This document shows, one piece after another, positions 8,873 to 18,654 of a stretch of 64,000 nucleotides of DNA; positions within the stretch are counted from its first letter, which is position 1; every line of letters begins with the position of its first letter. Position numbers and translations under genes: made by a program. The DNA comes from Flavobacterium yafengii. Its GTDB lineage: Bacteria > Bacteroidota > Bacteroidia > Flavobacteriales > Flavobacteriaceae. Under the pieces are notes generated by a model. The model saw nothing but the letters and a program-made list of their open reading frames with translations, did not search any database and had not been told where the DNA came from. Location of the stretch: positions 101,494 through 165,493 of the forward strand of contig NZ_JASCRY010000006.1 of assembly GCF_030010375.1 (NCBI RefSeq), in the 5' to 3' direction.

Positions 8873-10435
8873 ATGGACATATTAACGATTATTATTTCAG
8901 GAATTATAGGTATTGCGGGAGGTTTTGGTATCGCCAAATTGATAGAAAAAAGCAATATTTCCAACTTAATTAAAAATGCAAAAAAAGAAGCATCATCCAT
9001 TTTGAAAGATGCTAATCTGGAAGCTGAAAACATAAAAAAAGATAAAATTCTTCAAGCAAAAGAGAAATTTATTGAATTAAAGTCAGAACACGAACAAGTT
9101 ATTTTATCCCGTGATAAAAAAGTTGCCGAAATAGAAAAAAGAGTTCGTGATAAAGAATCTCAAATTTCTAATGAATTATCAAAAGCTAAAAAAGTAAATG
9201 ATGATTTTGAATCTAAAACTTTAGAATACACCACTAAAATTGAAAATCTAGATAAAAAACAAGCTGAAGTTGACAAACTACATAAAAGTCAATTGCAACA
9301 GTTAGAAGTTATCTCTGGTTTATCTGCTGAAGAAGCTAAAGATCAATTAGTAGAAGGACTGAAAGCGGAAGCAAAAAGCAAAGCAATGTCTCATATTCAA
9401 GACACTATTGAAGAGGCAAAATTGACAGCACAGCAAGAAGCTAAAAAAATCATCATCAATACCATTCAAAGAGTTGGTACAGAAGAAGCAGTAGAAAACT
9501 GTGTTTCTGTATTTAATATTGAATCTGACGACGTAAAAGGTAGAATCATTGGCCGTGAAGGTAGAAATATCCGTGCGCTGGAAGCTGCAACTGGAGTAGA
9601 AATCATTGTAGATGATACACCGGAAGCTATTATCCTTTCTTGTTTTGATCCTGTACGTAGAGAAATTGCGCGTTTGGCACTACATAAATTGGTAACTGAC
9701 GGAAGAATTCACCCGGCTCGTATTGAAGAAGTAGTTGCAAAAACTGCTAAACAAATTGACGATGAAATTATAGAAGTTGGTAAACGTACCGTTATTGATT
9801 TAGGAATTCACGGATTACACCCTGAATTGATTAAAGTGGTAGGACGTATGAAATACCGTTCATCTTACGGACAGAATTTATTGCAACACTCCCGTGAAGT
9901 TTCTAAACTTTGTGGAATTATGGCTGCAGAACTTGGCCTAAACGTAAAACTGGCTAAAAGAGCTGGTTTATTACACGATATTGGTAAAGTACCAGATGCT
10001 GAAAGTGATTTACCACACGCATTATTAGGAATGCAATGGGCCGAGAAATATGGTGAAAAAGAAGAGGTTTGTAACGCTATTGGAGCACACCACGATGAGA
10101 TAGAGATGAAATCATTATTATCGCCAATTATTCAGGTTTGTGATGCTATATCAGGAGCACGACCAGGAGCAAGAAGACAAGTATTGGATTCTTACATTCA
10201 ACGTCTAAAAGATCTTGAAGAAGTAGCGTACGGGTTCAGCGGTGTGAAAAACGCTTATGCCATTCAAGCCGGTAGAGAACTTCGTGTAATTGTGGAAAGC
10301 GAAAAAGTTTCTGATGAAAATGCGGCTAACTTATCTTTTGATATCTCACAAAAAATCCAAACGGAGATGACCTATCCAGGACAAGTTAAAGTAACTGTAA
10401 TTCGTGAAACAAGAGCAGTAAATATTGCTAAATAA
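8873..10435 (+). CDS. rny: Ribonuclease Y
   Basis: This 520-residue protein has the full RNase Y order. There is an N-terminal membrane helix (about 3-22), a long coiled coil rich in Lys/Glu (about 30-200), a KH RNA-binding domain with [15 protein letters not shown] (about 222-280) and an HD phosphohydrolase domain. The HD catalytic pair is His368-Asp369 in GLLHDIGK, with a further His-Asp in IGAHHDE. RNase Y is a membrane-anchored endoribonuclease that starts mRNA decay. The gene begins 28 bases after the 6S RNA terminal stem and so may be partly fed by read-through. Confidence 0.96.
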   Translation: MDILTIIISGIIGIAGGFGIAKLIEKSNISNLIKNAKKEASSILKDANLEAENIKKDKILQAKEKFIELKSEHEQVILSRDKKVAEIEKRVRDKESQISNELSKAKKVNDDFESKTLEYTTKIENLDKKQAEVDKLHKSQLQQLEVISGLSAEEAKDQLVEGLKAEAKSKAMSHIQDTIEEAKLTAQQEAKKIIINTIQRVGTEEAVENCVSVFNIESDDVKGRIIGREGRNIRALEAATGVEIIVDDTPEAIILSCFDPVRREIARLALHKLVTDGRIHPARIEEVVAKTAKQIDDEIIEVGKRTVIDLGIHGLHPELIKVVGRMKYRSSYGQNLLQHSREVSKLCGIMAAELGLNVKLAKRAGLLHDIGKVPDAESDLPHALLGMQWAEKYGEKEEVCNAIGAHHDEIEMKSLLSPIIQVCDAISGARPGARRQVLDSYIQRLKDLEEVAYGFSGVKNAYAIQAGRELRVIVESEKVSDENAANLSFDISQKIQTEMTYPGQVKVTVIRETRAVNIAK

Positions 10436-10454
10436 TTTATTTGATTTTACATAT

Positions 10455-10489
10455 AAAAAAACTTCTCATCGCTGAGAAGTTTTTTTTTG
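10455..10489. terminator. Bidirectional terminator between rny and the PAS histidine kinase gene
   Basis: AACTTCTCA and TGAGAAGTT form a short-loop hairpin flanked by an A run and an eight-base T run, between two convergent genes. It should stop transcription from both sides. Confidence 0.8.
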
Positions 10490-10545
10490 CCTTATAATAC
10501 GAATCGCTTTAAAAGATACTTTGCTTATGTATCGAAACCCGTTAA

Positions 10546-12072
10546 TTAATCATTTAAACTATCGTTGAAGATGATTTTAAAAGTAGTTCCTACTCCTACT
10601 TCACTTTCGACCGAGACAGTTCCTTTCATCGATTCTATTTGATTCTTTGTAATGTGCAATCCTAGTCCTCTGGCTTCTTCATGCTTATGAAACGTTTTAT
10701 ACATCCCAAAAAGAGAATCTCCATATTTCTTCAAATCGATGCCTAATCCGTTATCAGAAATCGACAACGTTTTTTTCCCATTTTCCAATGAGAAAGAATA
10801 TTTTATCTCAACAGGCTTGTTAGGATTTGAATATTTTATGGCATTTGTTGTAAAATTCAACAAAACACTTTCTAAGTATGCTGGATTAAAATCGACAAAA
10901 ACACCATCAGGAATCTCTTTTATAATGGTAACTTGATTTTGATTTTTTAAATTCTTGATCAAGTCCAAAGTCTTATTCAAATATAAATTCAAGTTCAATG
11001 ATTTAATTGGAATGTTCGAATTACTTTGTATTAGCACCAATTGGGTCAAATTTGCTATTGTCTCGTTTAAATCATTCGAAACAGTGCGCAAATGAGCCAA
11101 CATTTCTTTGTTACTCTCTAAATCTTCATCGGCATCTATAATGTCTAAAAGTGACTTAATATTACCGGCTTGCGTATTTAGATTATGCGATACAATATGT
11201 GAAAAATTCAATAGTCGGCTATTTTGCTGGCTATACAATTCCATTGTTTTTATTAACTCCAGTTCTTTTTCTTTTTGCGAAGAAATATCAGTATGCGTTC
11301 CTATAACACGCAATGGCTTTCCATCTGCATCACGCTCAATTACTTTTCCTCTATCTAAAATCCATTTGTATTTTCCGCTTGACGTTAAAACGCGGTGGTA
11401 ATTTTCATAAAAAGGTATTTTATTTTCAAAATGCTCATGAATTTCAGAATAATATTTTTTTAAATCATCAGGATGCACAATTTCGTCCCAACGTTCCGGA
11501 TTATCAAAAATATCCAAAGACTCCTGCTCTAGGATTTTCATCGATTGTGAAGAATAGAAAACTTTGTTGGTGGTTAAATCCCAATCCCATACTCCTGCTG
11601 TTGAAGCTTCAAGAGCAAATTTAAAACGTTCTTCAGAAATTTTAAGTTTAATTTCCTGTTCTTTTAAGTCAGTCACATCCGAAACTCTTCCATAAAAAGC
11701 AATATTCCCATCAGGATATAATTCTGGTTTTGATGAAACTTTGAGCCATCGCAATCCCTTTTCAGGCAATAAAACCCGAAACTCAAAATCCCATCTGATA
11801 ATGTTTCGTTTTGCATTTACCAATGACTGAAAAAACGACAATCGATCCGCTTCAAATATCCTGTCATAGACAAGAAATTTGTCACTGTCAACAAAATGAT
11901 TTGAAGACAACTCAAAAAAATCGTTTACCGATTTACTCACTAAAGGAAATAAATAGGTATTGTCAGGAGCAATCACAAATTCAAAAATTAAATCTGGAAT
12001 CTCATTAAATAATTTACTGTAAAAATCATTTACCTCCTGGCAATTTTCGTTTTGGGGAAAATCAAAAACCAT
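10546..12072 (-). CDS. Soluble PAS-PAS sensor histidine kinase
   Basis: This 508-residue protein has no membrane segment. Two PAS/PAC domains (about 20-137 and 148-268, each ending in a DVT/DIS-type PAC junction) are followed by a dimerisation/phosphoacceptor region with SHIVSHNLNT, putative phospho-His296, and an HATPase_c domain (about 395-505). The ATPase domain has an N box around NFTTNAIKYS, then DNGLGID and a GLGLHITK box. No receiver domain or response-regulator gene is adjacent, so the partner is unknown. The kinase probably senses a cytoplasmic signal. It is an orphan monocistronic gene between a terminator and xerD. Confidence 0.88.
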   Translation of the reverse strand: MVFDFPQNENCQEVNDFYSKLFNEIPDLIFEFVIAPDNTYLFPLVSKSVNDFFELSSNHFVDSDKFLVYDRIFEADRLSFFQSLVNAKRNIIRWDFEFRVLLPEKGLRWLKVSSKPELYPDGNIAFYGRVSDVTDLKEQEIKLKISEERFKFALEASTAGVWDWDLTTNKVFYSSQSMKILEQESLDIFDNPERWDEIVHPDDLKKYYSEIHEHFENKIPFYENYHRVLTSSGKYKWILDRGKVIERDADGKPLRVIGTHTDISSQKEKELELIKTMELYSQQNSRLLNFSHIVSHNLNTQAGNIKSLLDIIDADEDLESNKEMLAHLRTVSNDLNETIANLTQLVLIQSNSNIPIKSLNLNLYLNKTLDLIKNLKNQNQVTIIKEIPDGVFVDFNPAYLESVLLNFTTNAIKYSNPNKPVEIKYSFSLENGKKTLSISDNGLGIDLKKYGDSLFGMYKTFHKHEEARGLGLHITKNQIESMKGTVSVESEVGVGTTFKIIFNDSLND

Positions 12073-12253
12073 ATTACTTTTTATAAGATTTTAGTACAAC
12101 ACAATTTAGATTATATTTTTTATTAAACAACCAAATTAACAATAAAATCGCACCAATTTAATAAGATGTTAAGTTGAATATTTATAAAGTTTATTTTAGG
12201 TTAAATCCGTAAACTTTTTCTTTCTTAAACAATTTTAAATTACAAACAAAATG

Positions 12254-13150
12254 TTATTTTCTGGGGTGGAAGGAATTTAGAACTTCCGTCAGAAATTTTC
12301 TGTCAAGATGCACATATATTTCTGTTGTTGTTATCGATTCATGGCCAAGCATCAACTGTATAGAGCGCAAATCAGCTCCATTTTCTAAAAGATGAGTTGC
12401 AAAAGAGTGTCTTAAAGTATGCGGACTTATCGTTTTATTCAAATCTATTTTGATTGCTAAACTTTTAATTATTGTAAAAATCATAGCCCTGGTCAGTTGC
12501 TTTCCTCTTCTATTTAAAAAGAGCGTGTCCTCAAAACCTTTTTGGATAGTAATGTGCGTTCTAATAGTATTCCTATAAATTTGAATGTATTTCTGCGTCA
12601 AATCACCTATTGGAACAAAACGCTGTTTGTTTCCTTTACCCGTTATTTTAATAAAACCTTCCTCAAAGAATAAGTCGGAAATTTTCAAAGAAACTAATTC
12701 TGAAACCCGCAATCCACAGCCATATAGTGTTTCGAGCATAGCTCTATTACGTTCGCCTTCGTTAGTCGTTAAGTCTATTGCAAAAATAAGACTGTCAATC
12801 TCTTCCACCGATAAAGTATCCGGAAGTTTCCTGCCCGTTTTAGGAGTTTCAATAAGTTCTAATGGATTGTCTGCCCTATAATCTTCAAATATCAAATAAC
12901 TAAAAAAACTTTTAAGACCTGATATGATTCTGGCTTGTGAACGCGGATTAACCTCTTTAGCCACACTATAAATAAATTGCTGCACCGTTTCTTCTCCAAT
13001 TTTTATTGGTGAAACAACAATTTTATTTTTAGTCAAAAAAAGACACAACCGTTCAATATCAAAGGAATAATTATCTATAGTATTCTTAGACAAACCGCGT
13101 TCGATTTTTAAGTATGATTGATAGCTTTTTATGCAGGAAATCCAGTTCAT
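12254..13150 (-). CDS. xerD: Site-specific tyrosine recombinase XerD
   Basis: From the ATG at 13150 the product is 298 residues, the normal XerD length. A 13-residue longer reading starting at 13189 would begin inside the terminator hairpin of the gene behind it and is rejected. The N-terminal SAM-like domain contains YLKIERGLSKNTIDNYSFD. The catalytic domain shows the Arg of YGCGLRVSEL, the HTLRHSFATHLLENGADL box and LGHESITTTEIYVH with the catalytic Tyr. Xer recombinases resolve chromosome dimers at dif with FtsK, and this looks like the housekeeping enzyme, not a phage integrase. It stands alone, with 180 bases before the kinase gene. Confidence 0.92.
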   Translation of the reverse strand: MNWISCIKSYQSYLKIERGLSKNTIDNYSFDIERLCLFLTKNKIVVSPIKIGEETVQQFIYSVAKEVNPRSQARIISGLKSFFSYLIFEDYRADNPLELIETPKTGRKLPDTLSVEEIDSLIFAIDLTTNEGERNRAMLETLYGCGLRVSELVSLKISDLFFEEGFIKITGKGNKQRFVPIGDLTQKYIQIYRNTIRTHITIQKGFEDTLFLNRRGKQLTRAMIFTIIKSLAIKIDLNKTISPHTLRHSFATHLLENGADLRSIQLMLGHESITTTEIYVHLDRKFLTEVLNSFHPRK

Positions 13151-13173
13151 AGTTACAAAGTAACGCTTTTTTG

Positions 13174-13206
13174 AGCATAAAAAAACCACTACAAAGAGTG
13201 GTTTTA
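13174..13206 (-). terminator. Terminator of the 199-aa outer-membrane protein gene
   Basis: On the minus strand AAAACCACT and AGTGGTTTT form a hairpin with a six-base loop followed by a T run. It lies just after the stop at 13231 and overlaps the region upstream of xerD, which supports the shorter xerD start. Confidence 0.8.
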
Positions 13207-13230
13207 AAAGTATTTTTTAGGAGTAATAGA

Positions 13231-13830
13231 CTATTTCCCCCATTTTCCTCCTCCTAAATAAAATCCTAAATGAATTCCTAAATAAGAATTTGCAACAGAA
13301 CCTTTATTAGCTCCATTAGAATCCTCTAAATTAGTATCAGGAACTAAATTATACTCCAGACCCATCCTGAATTTCCCCCATTCGAAACCAGCTCTAACTA
13401 AACCGCCAAATACACCACTAACTTCTGGTTGCAATTCTGTTCCTGCATCAACATCAGCTTCATTAAATTCAACATTTCCTATAGCATAATAACCTGCTCC
13501 ACCTCCTACATAAGGAACAAAAGATTTTCCAGATTTATTAAAATAATAATCATAGGTTCCTACAAATGAACTGCTCGCTGAAAGTTTAGCATTGTCAATT
13601 TCTCCATTAGAACTTTCAACATCACGAACTATAGCTGCAATACCCATTCGTAAACCAACATTCATATTATCCTGAATATTGTATTTTGGTTCCAAAGAAA
13701 ATAAGATGCCACCACCACCATTAGTAGGAACAACGCCTAAATCCAAGCCAACTCTAAAACCATCTTTTTTTTGTGAATAACCGTTGAAACCAACGAAAGT
13801 AATAAGTACTGCTAAAATAATTCTTTTCAT
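13231..13830 (-). CDS. Small outer-membrane beta-barrel protein
   Basis: This 199-residue protein has a signal peptide (1-20, ending GYSQ). It then shows alternating hydrophobic/polar strands with glycine-rich turns, including VGLRMGIAAIV, VPYVGGGAGYYAIG and a final strand SYLGIHLGFYLGGGKWGK. This is the pattern of an eight-stranded OmpA/OmpX/PorT-like barrel. No peptidoglycan-binding domain is present. It has its own terminator and lies in a row of three small barrels (13.2-15.5 kb). The specific function is not known. Confidence 0.82.
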   Translation of the reverse strand: MKRIILAVLITFVGFNGYSQKKDGFRVGLDLGVVPTNGGGGILFSLEPKYNIQDNMNVGLRMGIAAIVRDVESSNGEIDNAKLSASSSFVGTYDYYFNKSGKSFVPYVGGGAGYYAIGNVEFNEADVDAGTELQPEVSGVFGGLVRAGFEWGKFRMGLEYNLVPDTNLEDSNGANKGSVANSYLGIHLGFYLGGGKWGK

Positions 13831-13933
13831 TTTTGATGTTTAATTGTTAATAACGACATAAAAGTATATTAATTCTAAAGTACTACACTTCCTACCTAAC
13901 ATAAGTTATTAACATATTTAAATTATGAATTTA

Positions 13934-13966
13934 TATAAAAAAACCTCCCAAATCGGGAGGTTTTGA
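13934..13966 (-). terminator. Terminator of the 196-aa outer-membrane protein gene
   Basis: On the minus strand ACCTCCCGATTTGGGAGGT forms a compact hairpin followed by seven T residues, 20 bases after the stop at 13988. Confidence 0.85.
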
Positions 13967-13987
13967 AAATTATATGTTTTTAAAATA

Positions 13988-14578
13988 TTAAAATTTATAA
14001 CCTATCGAAATTTGAAAAACAGAATTTTTAGATTCATCTTCATCTGGAAATAATTCATCCTGCAAACGTGTCAGTCCAAAATTATAACGTGCTCCAATCA
14101 TAAAATTTTCTGTAATATCATATCCTAAACCAAAATTCAAACTTACATCTGTTGATTTAAGCTCGTCCTTAACGTCCTCAGATTCTCCACCAGATTTTGC
14201 TTTGGCAGAAACCAGAAAACCTATTTGAGGGCCTACTTCCAGACTAAAAGCATCAGCTACATAATATTTAGCCATAACTGGAATAGTAATGTAATCTAAT
14301 TTCAAATCTCCATCTAACCCCTCAAACTCAAATTTAGTTCCTTGAGCAGAGTACAAAACTTCAGGTTGAATAGCGAATGTATTACTAATCATAAATTCTC
14401 CAAAAAAACCAACATGAAATCCTACTAAAGATTTTGAATTCACTCCGTCTACATCAGCATTAGTAATTGTGGAAATATTCAAACCTCCTTTTACTCCAAA
14501 TGCCATATCTGCTTTTTCTTGAGCATTCACAAAACCAAAAGTGAATGCCATTACTACCGTTAAAATATTTTTTTTCAT
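13988..14578 (-). CDS. PorT-like outer-membrane beta-barrel protein
   Basis: This 196-residue protein has a signal peptide (1-20, ending FVNAQ) and the phrase GVKGGLNISTI followed by GFHVGFFGEFMISNTFAIQPE. That combination is characteristic of the outer-membrane beta-barrel family PF13568-type proteins common in Bacteroidota. The last strand, SVFQISIGYKF, ends in Phe as barrel proteins do. It is divergent from and clearly paralogous to the 187-aa protein at 14909. The two share GxKGGLN, HVG, IQPE-LLYS-QG, and the final aromatic strand. Function beyond an outer-membrane barrel is unknown. Confidence 0.85.
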   Translation of the reverse strand: MKKNILTVVMAFTFGFVNAQEKADMAFGVKGGLNISTITNADVDGVNSKSLVGFHVGFFGEFMISNTFAIQPEVLYSAQGTKFEFEGLDGDLKLDYITIPVMAKYYVADAFSLEVGPQIGFLVSAKAKSGGESEDVKDELKSTDVSLNFGLGYDITENFMIGARYNFGLTRLQDELFPDEDESKNSVFQISIGYKF

Positions 14579-14908
14579 GATTTATCATTTAAAATTAATA
14601 CAATCAAAGTTAAAAAAATCAAACATGGAAAGACTTATTTAACAGAAAAACTCGTTAAGTGTCAAATAAATCAGATTAAAAACAGCAAAAAAATAATTCG
14701 CAACTAATTGATTATCATTATATTACATTTTTATCAATTTTAAAAACATAAAAAATAAGCTAAAAGAGGACATTTAATATTGATTTTATAGTTTCTTGGA
14801 CTAATTTTTGCATAAATGCTTTTTAAGAAAAATTAGACAATAATACTTAAACAAAATAGTTTTAAGTAAAAGTCCCCAATTCAATTATTAATATTAAAAA
14901 AACAAATT
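14579..14908. other. Divergent intergenic region between two paralogous beta-barrel genes
   Basis: The 330-base A+T-rich gap holds no credible ORF. A possible promoter for the plus-strand gene is TTG at 14780-14782 with TAATTTTTG at 14802-14810, one base longer than the TAnnTTTG consensus. Nothing else was recognised. Confidence 0.5.
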
Positions 14909-15472
14909 ATGAAGAAAATAATTCTAGTAGCAGTAGTACTTCTTGCCGCGTCTGTAGACATGCAAGCACAATTAGTAAAGTTTGGAATAAAAGGTGGTTT
15001 AAATTATGCCAACCAAACCGGTAGTGATATTACAATAAACAGTGACAATTACAAAACTGATGCTATAACTAGTTATCATGTGGGATTAGTAGCTGAACTT
15101 AAATTAACAGACGGTTTTTCTATTCAGCCTGAATTATTGTATTCTACACAAGGTGCAACCTATAAAAATGCTTTTGAAGAATTCAAAAATGAATTAGGTT
15201 ACCTTTCTATTCCAGTTCTAGCTAAAATTCATTTGAATAAAACGGTCAGTCTTGATCTTGGACCACAAGCTTCCTTTTTGTTAAGCGAAAGAAATGATTT
15301 TGATGTAAAAAATGCTGAAACATTCGAATTCGGTGTTGCAGGAGGTTTAGGATTTAACATCACTAAAAACTTTTTTCTACAAGGTCGTTACGTGTTAGGA
15401 TTAACCGAAGCTTCAAAAGAGGCTGAAGTTAAGAACTCAGTAGTTCAAGTATCAGCTGGATTTACGTTTTAA
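14909..15472 (+). CDS. PorT-like outer-membrane beta-barrel protein
   Basis: This 187-residue protein has a signal peptide (1-21, ending MQAQ), then KFGIKGGLNYANQTG, a YHVGLVAELKLTDGFSIQPE strand pair and LGPQASFLLSERND, and ends VVQVSAGFTF. These features match the PF13568-type beta-barrel family and the neighbouring divergent paralogue at 13988. It probably spans the outer membrane as an eight-stranded barrel. Ligand and partners are unknown. It is monocistronic, with a terminator just downstream. Confidence 0.85.
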   Translation: MKKIILVAVVLLAASVDMQAQLVKFGIKGGLNYANQTGSDITINSDNYKTDAITSYHVGLVAELKLTDGFSIQPELLYSTQGATYKNAFEEFKNELGYLSIPVLAKIHLNKTVSLDLGPQASFLLSERNDFDVKNAETFEFGVAGGLGFNITKNFFLQGRYVLGLTEASKEAEVKNSVVQVSAGFTF

Positions 15473-15495
15473 TTCCAATAAAAAATTAAATTTAT

Positions 15496-15531
15496 CAAAA
15501 CCGTTCTTTAAATTAGAACGGTTTTTTTATT
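15496..15531 (+). terminator. Terminator of the 187-aa beta-barrel gene
   Basis: AAAACCGTTCT and AGAACGGTTTT pair around a six-to-seven-base loop, followed by a T run, just before aroQ. Confidence 0.85.
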
Positions 15532-15549
15532 TTTACAAAAACTGGAATT

Positions 15550-15963
15550 ATGAAAATTAGTATCATCAACGGACCAAATCTAAATCTTTTAGGAAAACGC
15601 GAACCAGAAGTTTATGGCAGCTTAACATTTGAAGAATATTTTACCACTTTACAAATAAAATTTCCAACAATAGAATTCACCTATTTCCAAAGTAATATCG
15701 AAGGTGAATTGATTGATAAAATTCAGGAATTTGGTTTCGCTTACGATGGTATTATTCTAAATGCTGGTGCTTATACCCATACTTCCATTGGTATTGGAGA
15801 TGCGATTAAAGCCATAACAACTCCAGTTGTTGAAGTCCATATTTCGAATACATTCTCACGTGAAAGTTTCAGGCACCAGTCGTATATTTCTGGAAATGCA
15901 AAAGGAGTTATTCTGGGTTTTGGTTTAAAAAGTTATGAATTGGCCATACAATCTTTCTTGTAA
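15550..15963 (+). CDS. aroQ: Type II 3-dehydroquinate dehydratase
   Basis: This 137-residue protein is typical of the small dodecameric type II enzyme that converts 3-dehydroquinate to 3-dehydroshikimate in the shikimate pathway. It begins with INGPNLNLLGKREPEVYG (with the catalytic Tyr just after the Arg-rich loop). It contains NAGAYTHTSIGIGDAI and the VEVHISNTFSRESFRHQS block with the catalytic His and substrate-binding Arg. The gene is cytoplasmic, short and complete. It is transcribed alone, after the terminator of the barrel gene. Confidence 0.96.
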   Translation: MKISIINGPNLNLLGKREPEVYGSLTFEEYFTTLQIKFPTIEFTYFQSNIEGELIDKIQEFGFAYDGIILNAGAYTHTSIGIGDAIKAITTPVVEVHISNTFSRESFRHQSYISGNAKGVILGFGLKSYELAIQSFL

Positions 15964-16060
15964 CTCCCCAATTAAAATAAAAATATTCCTATAAATGTTT
16001 AACAAATAATTAATACCCTCTTTTTAAAGTTCTTATATTTTTGCGAAAGAAAAAACTTTC

Positions 16061-18547
16061 ATGAAAAAATACTACCTACTTCTGATTTCTTTGGTATCTC
16101 TTACCAACCATGCACAAATAAAAGGAACCGTTTCTGATGAAAAAGGAAATCCCCTGCCATTTGTTACTATTTTTCAAGAAGAAACCTATAATGGGACTAC
16201 CTCAAACGAAGTAGGGAAATATGAACTAAATTTAAAAAAAACGGAAAAGCAAACAGTTGTATTCCAATTTTTAGGTTTTAAAACGCAAAGAATAACAATT
16301 CAGACGGATAAATTACCCTATTCATTTGATGTTAAAATGATTGAAGAAAGTTATTCTTTGAACGAAGTTGTAATCAACACCAAAATCAATCCTGCACTTG
16401 CTATCATAAAAAATGCGATTGCCAGCAAAAAAGAAAATACTGAAAAAACAGCTCGTTTTAATGCCGACTTTTATTCCAGAGGAATTTTCAAACTAAAAAA
16501 TGCCCCTAAAAAAATATTTGGTCAAAAAATTGGCGACATGAATGGTTCTTTGGATTCTACAGGAACCGGGATTATTTCACTGTCTGAAACTTTCTCTAAA
16601 ATTACTTTTGAAAAACCCAATAATTTAAAAGAAGTCGTAACTGCCTCAAAAGTAAGCGGTAGAGATAACGGCTACAGTTACAATACGGCCAGATCTTCCT
16701 TTTATGATTTTTATGATAACACGATTGACTTTGGAGTTAGTATGATTTCTCCAATTGCCAATAATGCCTTCAATTATTATAAATATAAACTGGAAAGTAC
16801 TTTTTATGATGCCAATAATCAAATGATCAATAAAATAAAAGTTACTGCAAAACGTGACAGCGAACCTGTTTTTGAAGGTTACATTTATATTGTTGAAGAT
16901 TCTTGGGCCATATATGCCGTTGACTTGGATATAAAAGGATACCGAATGAAAGAGGAATTTGTTGATGTAATGACTTTAAAACAAAACTTCAGTTACAATA
17001 AAAACAACAAAATTTGGGCTAAAAACACCCAAAGTCTTGATATTGCAGCCGGAGCCTTTGGAATAAAATTCAATGGAAAATATACCTATGTGTATAGTAA
17101 TTATGAATTTGTGAACTCCTTTGCCAAAAAGACTTTTACAAATGAAATTACAAGTGTCGAAATAAATTCAAATAAAAAAGATTCTATTTTTTGGAATAGC
17201 AACAGACCGATTCCTTTAACAATCGAAGAAAGTGGTGATTACATTCGAAAAGACAGTATTTACAAAGTTCGAAATTCTAAAAAATATTTAGACTCCATTG
17301 ATGCAAAAGGGAATAAATTCAAACTCTTGAAGTTACTGACCGGTTACACTTACAAAAACAGCACAGAAAAACATAGCCTCAGTTACGAGGGATTATTAAA
17401 CCTTGGTTCCTTAAGTTTCAATACCGTTCAAGGTTATAACTTTGATTCCGGATTTAGATACACCAACTGGAAAAATCAGGAAAGTAAAGGAATATATACT
17501 TCAATAAGTACAAAACTCAATTACGGTTTTGCTGAAGATCGTTTGCGTGTAACAGGACAATTTATCCATCGGTTCAACAATCAAAATTATGCCACTTTAT
17601 ATATGACAGGAGGTAGTTCCGTCAAACAATTTAATCCTAATGAACCCATCAGTAAAGTTATAAACACGATAAGTTCATTGGCATTCAAGAACAATTTTAT
17701 GAAGTTGTATAATCTGGAATCGGCGGCAATTGGCTACAGCCAGGATATTGCAAATGGAGTGAACCTAGGTGGAAAGATCGAATACCAGCAACGCAAATCA
17801 TTATTCAACAACACTGATTTCTCTTTGTTTAGCAAGGATGATTTATACACTTCGAATAACCCTTTGGCACCGAATGACTTCACTAGTCCAGTTTTTGAAA
17901 AACACCATTTAACGAAAGCTAATTTGCTTGCAAAAATCAATTTTGGAAACAAATATTCTTCACGACCAGACGGGAAATATAATATTAGAAATGAAAAATA
18001 CCCCACCCTTTATTTAGGCTATGAAAAAGCATTTGCGGCGAATGAAAAAAAATACGAATTTGACCATTTCAACACCCGATTAACGTATGATTTGACATTG
18101 GGAAATAAAGGAGTTCTAGGTTTGAATCTAAAAGCGGGAAAGTTCCTGAATGCGGATAATATTGCTTTTATAGATTACAAGCATTTCAATGGCAATCAAA
18201 CCCACATAGGGCAAACGGAGCGTTATTTGAATGTGTTTAACTTACTGCCATACTACTCTAACAGTACAAATGACAGCTATTTTGAAGCGCATACTGAATA
18301 CAACGACAAAGGCTATATCATGAATAAAATACCATTATTGAACAAACTAAAGTCAACTTTAATACTGGGTGCACATGTATTGTCTACACCCAATAACAAA
18401 CCTTATACTGAAGTCACAGTTGGGTTGGACAATTTAGGTTTTGGAAAATTTAAGATGCTTCGTGTAGATTATATCCGTTCGTACCAAAATGGTTTCCAAG
18501 GTGACGGCGTAGTTTTTGGGCTTAAGTTTTTAAACATATTGGAGTAA
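16061..18547 (+). CDS. DUF5686 outer-membrane protein with carboxypeptidase-regulatory-like N-terminal domain
   Basis: This 828-residue protein has a signal peptide (1-19, ending NHAQ) and a CarboxypepD_reg-like domain (about 20-105; IKGTVSDEKGNPLPFVTIF). From about 130 onward it matches the long DUF5686 region. There is a mixed segment (FYSRGIFKLKNAPKKIFG, then YIVEDSWAIYAVDLDIKGY) and a barrel-like C-terminal half of amphipathic strands. DUF5686 proteins are outer-membrane proteins of Bacteroidota with no established role. A -7-like TATTTTTG at 16036-16043 precedes the ATG. The protein lacks a TonB plug. Confidence 0.85.
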   Translation: MKKYYLLLISLVSLTNHAQIKGTVSDEKGNPLPFVTIFQEETYNGTTSNEVGKYELNLKKTEKQTVVFQFLGFKTQRITIQTDKLPYSFDVKMIEESYSLNEVVINTKINPALAIIKNAIASKKENTEKTARFNADFYSRGIFKLKNAPKKIFGQKIGDMNGSLDSTGTGIISLSETFSKITFEKPNNLKEVVTASKVSGRDNGYSYNTARSSFYDFYDNTIDFGVSMISPIANNAFNYYKYKLESTFYDANNQMINKIKVTAKRDSEPVFEGYIYIVEDSWAIYAVDLDIKGYRMKEEFVDVMTLKQNFSYNKNNKIWAKNTQSLDIAAGAFGIKFNGKYTYVYSNYEFVNSFAKKTFTNEITSVEINSNKKDSIFWNSNRPIPLTIEESGDYIRKDSIYKVRNSKKYLDSIDAKGNKFKLLKLLTGYTYKNSTEKHSLSYEGLLNLGSLSFNTVQGYNFDSGFRYTNWKNQESKGIYTSISTKLNYGFAEDRLRVTGQFIHRFNNQNYATLYMTGGSSVKQFNPNEPISKVINTISSLAFKNNFMKLYNLESAAIGYSQDIANGVNLGGKIEYQQRKSLFNNTDFSLFSKDDLYTSNNPLAPNDFTSPVFEKHHLTKANLLAKINFGNKYSSRPDGKYNIRNEKYPTLYLGYEKAFAANEKKYEFDHFNTRLTYDLTLGNKGVLGLNLKAGKFLNADNIAFIDYKHFNGNQTHIGQTERYLNVFNLLPYYSNSTNDSYFEAHTEYNDKGYIMNKIPLLNKLKSTLILGAHVLSTPNNKPYTEVTVGLDNLGFGKFKMLRVDYIRSYQNGFQGDGVVFGLKFLNILE

Positions 18548-18577
18548 AAAAGCAACGATAAGATAATTTAAAAACAA

Positions 18578-18618
18578 GAAAAAAGGCACGAGAAATAATC
18601 TTCTTGTGCCTTTTTTAG
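18578..18618. terminator. Bidirectional terminator between DUF5686 and CDF genes
   Basis: AAAAGGCACGAGAA and TTCTTGTGCCTTTT pair (one G-U) around a seven-base loop between convergent genes, with A and T runs on both sides. Confidence 0.85.
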
Positions 18619-18654
18619 TTTTTTATAAATTTCAAAATGATTTAAATACTGAAA

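Noticed and set aside
12254..13150. Phage or island integrase for the tRNA-flanked block
   Set aside because: The protein has the length and motifs of housekeeping XerD and lies 15 kb away on the other side of housekeeping genes.
12254..13189. Longer xerD reading starting at 13189
   Set aside because: The extra 13 residues lie over the terminator hairpin of the gene behind it. The ATG at 13150 gives the normal 298-residue length.
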